Shown piece by piece: positions 59,431 through 64,000 of a stretch of DNA of 64,000 nucleotides; the stretch's first letter is position 1; every line of letters begins with the position of its first letter. The stretch lies in the NCBI RefSeq assembly GCF_001660705.2, contig NZ_LYBV02000034.1:1-64000 (forward strand), given 5' to 3'. The DNA comes from Saccharicrinis aurantiacus (GTDB lineage: Bacteria > Bacteroidota > Bacteroidia > Bacteroidales > Marinilabiliaceae). Made by a program: the position numbers and the translations under genes. The notes under the pieces were generated by a model that was not told the origin of the DNA, ran no database searches, and worked only from the letters and a program-made list of their open reading frames with translations.

Positions 59431-60648
59431 TTACAAGTAATTCAGAGAACCCTCGTCTATTTCTACAAAAGGAGCAACAGCTCTTTCGTAAATACCTAGT
59501 ACAAATGCAATGGTCATTCCGTAGTTAGTAATAGGCACACCGGCATCAATAGCAGGCTTTAATCGCATTGCTAGTTGCTTTCGCGATATCATACATCCCC
59601 CACATTGAATCACAATAGAATAATCCTCTATTGGATGTGGCAAATTATCAAAACCTGCAACTACATCAAATTCGTGATACTTACCCGTATAATTTGAAAT
59701 CCATCGAGGTATTTTCGAACGTGCTATATCATTGCATGAGACATGATGGGTACATGACTCTAGCAGTAGAACTCTATCTCCATCCTTTAGATCATCAATT
59801 TTTGGCGTACCCTGTAAATATCTCGTAAAATCACCTTTATAACGCGCAAGCATAATACTAAAACTAGTTAAAGGAATTTCTTTTGGGATAGATGCATCTG
59901 CCTTAAGGAACACTTGACTATCTGTAACTGCTAAATTAGGTTTAATCCCTGTTCTTTTTAAAAATGCATCAACCTCCCTCTCTTTTAAAACAATACAAAC
60001 AGCATCGTTATCAATAATATCGCGTATAGCCTGAACCTGAGGTAGAATCATTCGCCCCTCCGGAGCTTCTATATCAATTGGTGTAATTAACAACACAATA
60101 TCGCCATAACTTATTATATCTCCCAACAAGGAAGGGTGCGTAAAAGCTGTCTCAGGAATTGCTTTAGTAATCGCTTTTATTAATTCCTCGGTATCATCCT
60201 CTTTATTAAAAACTATAAAATTAGCATGGTTTGTATTACCAATTGCTTTCATAATATCAGCATTTGGCGAGCTTACATCACTCTTGCTGTATATAATAAC
60301 ATAAGGAATATCGTTTTCTTCGAAGGTTTTAATTATCTGAGCCTCGGCATCATCAAACCTATTATTACTAACCAACAAAATACCCAAGTCTACAAGCTTG
60401 ATAGATTTTTGAGTTTTCTGAACTCGCTTTTTACCCAATTCACCAACATCATCATAACCCGCAGTATCAATAATGGTAACAGGACCAAAACCCGTAATTT
60501 CCATTGTTTTCTTTACCGGGTCAGTAGTTGTTCCTGCCTGATCAGACACAATGGCGATTTCTTGGTTAGCAAGTAAATTTATTAAGGTACTCTTGCCATA
60601 ATTTCTCCTTCCAAAAATACCAATATGAGGGTGCTTATCTCTAGCCAT
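59431..60648 (-). CDS. hydF: [FeFe]-hydrogenase maturation GTPase HydF
   Basis: HydF is the scaffold on which the 2Fe subcluster is assembled before transfer to HydA. The GTPase domain has P-loop GRRNYGKST, DTAG and the SKSD base-recognition motif. The C-terminal cluster-binding domain has CTH (in LLESCTHHVSC) and CGGC (in VIQCGGCMISR). The open frame begins at a TTG (60663), but MARDKHPHIGIFGRRN at 60648 is the family start. HydE, HydG and the hydrogenase itself are not in the window. Confidence 0.94.
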   Translation of the reverse strand: MARDKHPHIGIFGRRNYGKSTLINLLANQEIAIVSDQAGTTTDPVKKTMEITGFGPVTIIDTAGYDDVGELGKKRVQKTQKSIKLVDLGILLVSNNRFDDAEAQIIKTFEENDIPYVIIYSKSDVSSPNADIMKAIGNTNHANFIVFNKEDDTEELIKAITKAIPETAFTHPSLLGDIISYGDIVLLITPIDIEAPEGRMILPQVQAIRDIIDNDAVCIVLKEREVDAFLKRTGIKPNLAVTDSQVFLKADASIPKEIPLTSFSIMLARYKGDFTRYLQGTPKIDDLKDGDRVLLLESCTHHVSCNDIARSKIPRWISNYTGKYHEFDVVAGFDNLPHPIEDYSIVIQCGGCMISRKQLAMRLKPAIDAGVPITNYGMTIAFVLGIYERAVAPFVEIDEGSLNYL

Positions 60649-60660
60649 CGCTTTTTTATG

Positions 60661-60668
60661 CAAAGTTA
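60661..60668 (-). promoter_or_regulatory. Promoter box close to the hydF start
   Basis: The minus strand reads TAACTTTG, a TAnnTTTG match. It ends only 12 bp before the ATG at 60648, so transcription would begin almost at the start codon. Either the mRNA has a very short leader or this box is fortuitous. Confidence 0.35.
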
Positions 60669-60794
60669 TAAAAGCATTAAGTTAATTGGTAAAAAAAAGA
60701 GAAGGAAGATAAGCTAGAAGCTTAATACACATTGATATTTACATATTAATTCACGTAATTGCTAGAATAGCTTCGCACAATAGAACTGGAGAGA

Positions 60795-63014
60795 TTGATG
60801 ATTGAAATTGAAGAACTTATTTTCGCACTAAACGAGTTAGAAAGTATTGTAGTGATTACGGATACCAATGGTATGGTGCGCTATGTTAACAATGCTTTTA
60901 TTGAAAAGTATGGTTATACAAGAAGTGAAATCATCGGACAATCTACCAAACTATTAAATGCAAGCTACCACAAACCCGCATTTTATAAGGATATGTGGGA
61001 CACTTTAAATACTGGCGAGACTTGGGAAGGCATTTTTCTTAATAAATCGAAAAACGGCAGGCTAATTTGGGAACGAGCAAAAATATCACCCATTAAAAGA
61101 GATGGCAAATTAGAGGGGTTTATTGCCATCAAAGAAGATATCACTTACAAAAAACAACTTGAGGAAGAATTCCGCAAAGAAAAATTCTTATTAGATGAGC
61201 TTTTTGAAAATACTCCTTTTGGAATAGTCATTTTTGAGCCAAAGAACAATAAGAAATCTTTTGAAGAACTACTTGTTCTTAAGGCAAACCCAAAGGCAAA
61301 TGAAATATTTCAGCAAAAGTCATTAACAGGTTTTAGCTTAAACAATTTCTTACCCGACTTTAAGTTTATAAAAGATCGTAATGTTAATAGGCTATCGCAT
61401 AGAAGTTCCATCGAAGAGTACTTTAAAAGTATTAATAAATATTTAAAGATTATAAGTTTCCCTCTTGACAAAGATGGCTACTGTATGTTTATACATGATA
61501 TTACGGATTATAAAAACATCATTAAAGCGAAAGCAAAGAGTGAACTACGCTATGCAAAGCTGGTTGAGGATGCACCTGCATTAATTAGGCGATTTGATAT
61601 TAATGGCATTTTGAGTTATGTGAATTCATATTATGCTACCTACCTCAATTCTGATACAAAATCCTTATTAGGTGCCAATTTATATAGCTTATTAGAAGAC
61701 GAAGAAAGGCGTGTCTTTAAGAAAAACATAGATTTACTTTCTACAATCAATCCCATTATAGAATACGAACAACATTTTATTGATAATGATGGAAAGGAAC
61801 ATTGGATTAAATGGATAGATAGAGCACTGTTTGATTTACAGTCAAATATTGTAGAATATCAATCCATTGGAATGGACTTTACAAACCTTAAACAAACAGA
61901 ACTATTGCTAGAAGAACAGAAAAACAGATTGGATGCCATTTTTGAGAATTCACTAATGGGGATTTGCGTAATTAGTAATCAAGGAAATTTAATTACCAGC
62001 AACCAAAGGTTAGCTACAATGCTTGGTTTTACGCACATGAAAGACTTTATTGGTAAAAACTATTTAGATTTTGTAGCAAATAAAAGTATACATGACGATA
62101 TAAAAGAAAATTTTAAAACCGTTTTTTCAGGCAGTGTAAGTAGCTTCAACACTCAACGTCAATATAGAAGCATCGATAATAAATTGTTTTGGGGGGATAT
62201 TTATATTACACCTATCTCTTTCGAAAATGGTAGAGTAACAGAGGCCGTAGGCATGGTGGTTGATATATCAATGCGTAAAAAAGCAGAAGAAGAACTCAAA
62301 GAGAATGAAGAGAAGTTAAGACAACTAAATCTCACTAAAGACAAACTATTCTCTGTTATAGCACATGATATTAGAAACCCTTTTAATGCAATATTAGGCT
62401 TTGCTAATATTCTTGAAAGTAGTATTGAAGATTTATCTACAATTGAGATTAAAGAATTTGCACACAAAATTGTTAACGCAAGCGAACAAACTTTTAAACT
62501 ACTCGAAGATTTACTTACTTGGGCTAAATCACAACTAGGACAACTTAAAGTTTACAAAGAAACCTTTTATCCTTCTGCTGTAGTGGATGAGTGTATTCTA
62601 TCACTAGAAGCTTTAAGTAAATCAAAAGATATAAATATAAACGCGACAATTACAAAAGGTTTAATTTTAAACAGCGACTTAACAATGTTTAAATTTATAA
62701 TGCGAAACTTGTTGCACAATGCTATAAAATATTCTCATAATGGAAGTAAGGTACTCTGTGTAATTGAAGAATTTGATGAACAGAACATTGAACTCAGAGT
62801 AAAAGATTATGGCGTTGGAATAAAAGCTAAAAAGTTGAAAAATCTATTTGATATTAATGAACTAGTCTCTTCAAGAGGAACTGCTGAAGAAAAAGGCACA
62901 GGATTAGGACTATCGATGGTAAAAGAAATGACGGAATTAAATGGCGGATACATCACTGTAAAAAGTCAAGTAACAAAGGGAAGTGAGTTCTCTGTCATTC
63001 TTCCCAAGGGCTAA
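60795..63014 (+). CDS. Soluble multi-PAS sensor histidine kinase
   Basis: The 739-residue kinase has no membrane segment. PAS domains lie roughly at residues 10-125 (VVITDTNGMVRYVNNAFIEKYGY), 130-240, 250-375 and 380-500, followed by a short coiled coil. The HisKA domain has the H-box VIAHDIRNPFNAILGF. The HATPase domain shows the N-box NLLHNAIKYSHNG and GTGLGLSMVKE. The partner regulator is not in the window. It is probably a cytoplasmic sensor of redox or small molecules; the ligand is unknown. Stop codons overlap with the convergent gene. Confidence 0.9.
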   Translation: MMIEIEELIFALNELESIVVITDTNGMVRYVNNAFIEKYGYTRSEIIGQSTKLLNASYHKPAFYKDMWDTLNTGETWEGIFLNKSKNGRLIWERAKISPIKRDGKLEGFIAIKEDITYKKQLEEEFRKEKFLLDELFENTPFGIVIFEPKNNKKSFEELLVLKANPKANEIFQQKSLTGFSLNNFLPDFKFIKDRNVNRLSHRSSIEEYFKSINKYLKIISFPLDKDGYCMFIHDITDYKNIIKAKAKSELRYAKLVEDAPALIRRFDINGILSYVNSYYATYLNSDTKSLLGANLYSLLEDEERRVFKKNIDLLSTINPIIEYEQHFIDNDGKEHWIKWIDRALFDLQSNIVEYQSIGMDFTNLKQTELLLEEQKNRLDAIFENSLMGICVISNQGNLITSNQRLATMLGFTHMKDFIGKNYLDFVANKSIHDDIKENFKTVFSGSVSSFNTQRQYRSIDNKLFWGDIYITPISFENGRVTEAVGMVVDISMRKKAEEELKENEEKLRQLNLTKDKLFSVIAHDIRNPFNAILGFANILESSIEDLSTIEIKEFAHKIVNASEQTFKLLEDLLTWAKSQLGQLKVYKETFYPSAVVDECILSLEALSKSKDININATITKGLILNSDLTMFKFIMRNLLHNAIKYSHNGSKVLCVIEEFDEQNIELRVKDYGVGIKAKKLKNLFDINELVSSRGTAEEKGTGLGLSMVKEMTELNGGYITVKSQVTKGSEFSVILPKG

Positions 63015-64000
63015 AAAGCCTCTGAAAGTCTAAAATACACATTACTATTCTCACGCCCCATTGCTAAATCTAGTGCTGCGTTAATTTTCAGCTTCTTAAA
63101 CATTTTAAACCTAACTCCAGTTCCAATAGATGGAAGGAAATTGGCATTATTAATATGCCATACTTGATCAAACAACAAACCAACTCCACCAAAAGCAACC
63201 ACACCCCATCTTTTAGAGAACATCCATCGCATTTCTGATTGATAGGTTACAATAGAATTATCCATATAACGCCCACTTACATAACCTCTCAAAATTGCCG
63301 ACCCACCAGGCGAGGCCTTCTCGTGCAAGGGCATTTCTCCAAAACCAATTTGTGAATAAATTCTATTGGCAAATATAATTGGCTTGGGTGTATTTATTGG
63401 AAAGTAATTAGTAAGTCCTATTGTAATTTTTTGATAGGCCTCTATATTGTCATCTAATTCTACCAATCCCTGAACTGTACCTTCTAAAAACCAGGCTTTC
63501 GTTGGAAAATAGATATCATCACGTGTATCAAATGAAACTTTTAATCCAGGCGTTACATACCAATTATAATTTACTTTTTCACTCTCATCTGATTCAGAAC
63601 CAAATTCACTCAAGTAATTTGCATTCACAATCGGTCCGAAATAAAAATCAGGTACAATACTATACAAACCAGAAAAGCTGGAAGAAAATCCACGAAAGTG
63701 TAATTTGGAGTATTGCGAATTCTCTGGATCAAGATGCACATTCATGTAACCAACATAACCATCGAACCAAAATTTATTTTTATTTAAATAGTTAGTACTC
63801 TTTATACCGGTAATTAATGATCCTCGTAAATTTACCATTATAAGGCCTTGAATAGTAGATGGGTGCGTCTCCTCACTTAAACCAGGCAATTTATATATAA
63901 CGACTGGCACAATGGCAATTCCGGTACCAAAGGATGGATTAAACGTAGGAGCAGGTAATATGCCAACATCTTTTTGAATCGCATCCGTTACCAAGGAGTC
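63011..64000 (-). CDS. Omp85/BamA-like outer-membrane barrel protein (truncated by window)
   Basis: This is the C-terminal 330 residues of a surface-antigen (D15/Omp85-type) barrel: PTFNPSFGTGIAIVPVV at the visible start, VSFDTRDDIYFPTKAWFLE, GGSAILRGYVSGRYMDN (the conserved RGY substrate loop) and a C-terminal strand SNVYFRLSEAF ending in phenylalanine. The frame continues past the right edge, so the start lies outside. The function may be a Bacteroidota-specific transporter or assembly factor rather than BamA itself. It overlaps the histidine-kinase gene by 4 bp, tail to tail. Confidence 0.8.
   Translation of the reverse strand, partial: DSLVTDAIQKDVGILPAPTFNPSFGTGIAIVPVVIYKLPGLSEETHPSTIQGLIMVNLRGSLITGIKSTNYLNKNKFWFDGYVGYMNVHLDPENSQYSKLHFRGFSSSFSGLYSIVPDFYFGPIVNANYLSEFGSESDESEKVNYNWYVTPGLKVSFDTRDDIYFPTKAWFLEGTVQGLVELDDNIEAYQKITIGLTNYFPINTPKPIIFANRIYSQIGFGEMPLHEKASPGGSAILRGYVSGRYMDNSIVTYQSEMRWMFSKRWGVVAFGGVGLLFDQVWHINNANFLPSIGTGVRFKMFKKLKINAALDLAMGRENSNVYFRLSEAF

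Overview
This is an AT-rich chromosomal window from a Bacteroidota bacterium, most likely class Bacteroidia and near the Marinilabiliales. The evidence is the TAnnTTTG-type promoter boxes, the weak Shine-Dalgarno usage, Bacteroidota-restricted families (DUF4421, Reg_prop/Y_Y_Y receptors), the organisation of the ribosomal super-operon and a Bacteroidota-type nif cluster. Most genes lie on the minus strand.

Layout. Positions 1-782 hold two tandem leftward promoters for an off-window operon (possibly rRNA), a perfect 44-bp spacerless palindrome and a candidate structured RNA. A DUF4421 protein follows. 1972-14824 is a complete leftward nitrogen-fixation cluster, in transcription order nifH, nifI1, nifI2, nifD, nifK, nifE, nifN, nifB, a thioredoxin-like [2Fe-2S] ferredoxin, nifV and a HEPN-like small protein. 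The nifI pair between nifH and nifD and the NifD insertion point to the anaerobe type (group II/III), with post-translational PII-like control. 15462-20405 carries a CBM-like lipoprotein and the anaerobic formate module focA-pflA-pflB. 20665-27054 has a DUF6686-like protein and an operon for 8-amino-Kdo (kdsA, a fused aldolase-CBS protein, kdnA, kdnB, kdsB, a kdsC-like phosphatase). Then come hrpB, a giant propeller/SpoIIE receptor phosphatase, gltA and eno. 36407-54373 is the str-S10-spc-alpha ribosomal super-operon with rpoA, secY, map and infA. The right end has fabD, dps, a lipoprotein, an aspartase-like gene, an ACT protein and hydF ([FeFe]-hydrogenase maturation), a PAS histidine kinase and a truncated outer-membrane barrel.

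The genes suit a fermentative, facultatively or strictly anaerobic diazotroph: pyruvate-formate lyase, formate export, hydrogenase maturation and nitrogenase.

The most unusual material lies between genes. (1) A 13-unit array with a 20-21 bp period and a CCCC(T/G)AG core sits between nifB and the ferredoxin. (2) A dispersed element has four copies, all in the same orientation. A hairpin loop pairs with downstream sequence (pseudoknot-like), and in three copies a second stem shows compensatory changes. (3) Three hairpin elements with AAGTATCAAG ends fill or abut nif intercistronic gaps. (4) A three-stem fold lies between nifK and nifE. (5) Among proteins, the fructose-6-phosphate-aldolase-like/CBS fusion in the Kdo operon stands out. 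Calls rest on reading the sequence; no database search or fold computation was run.
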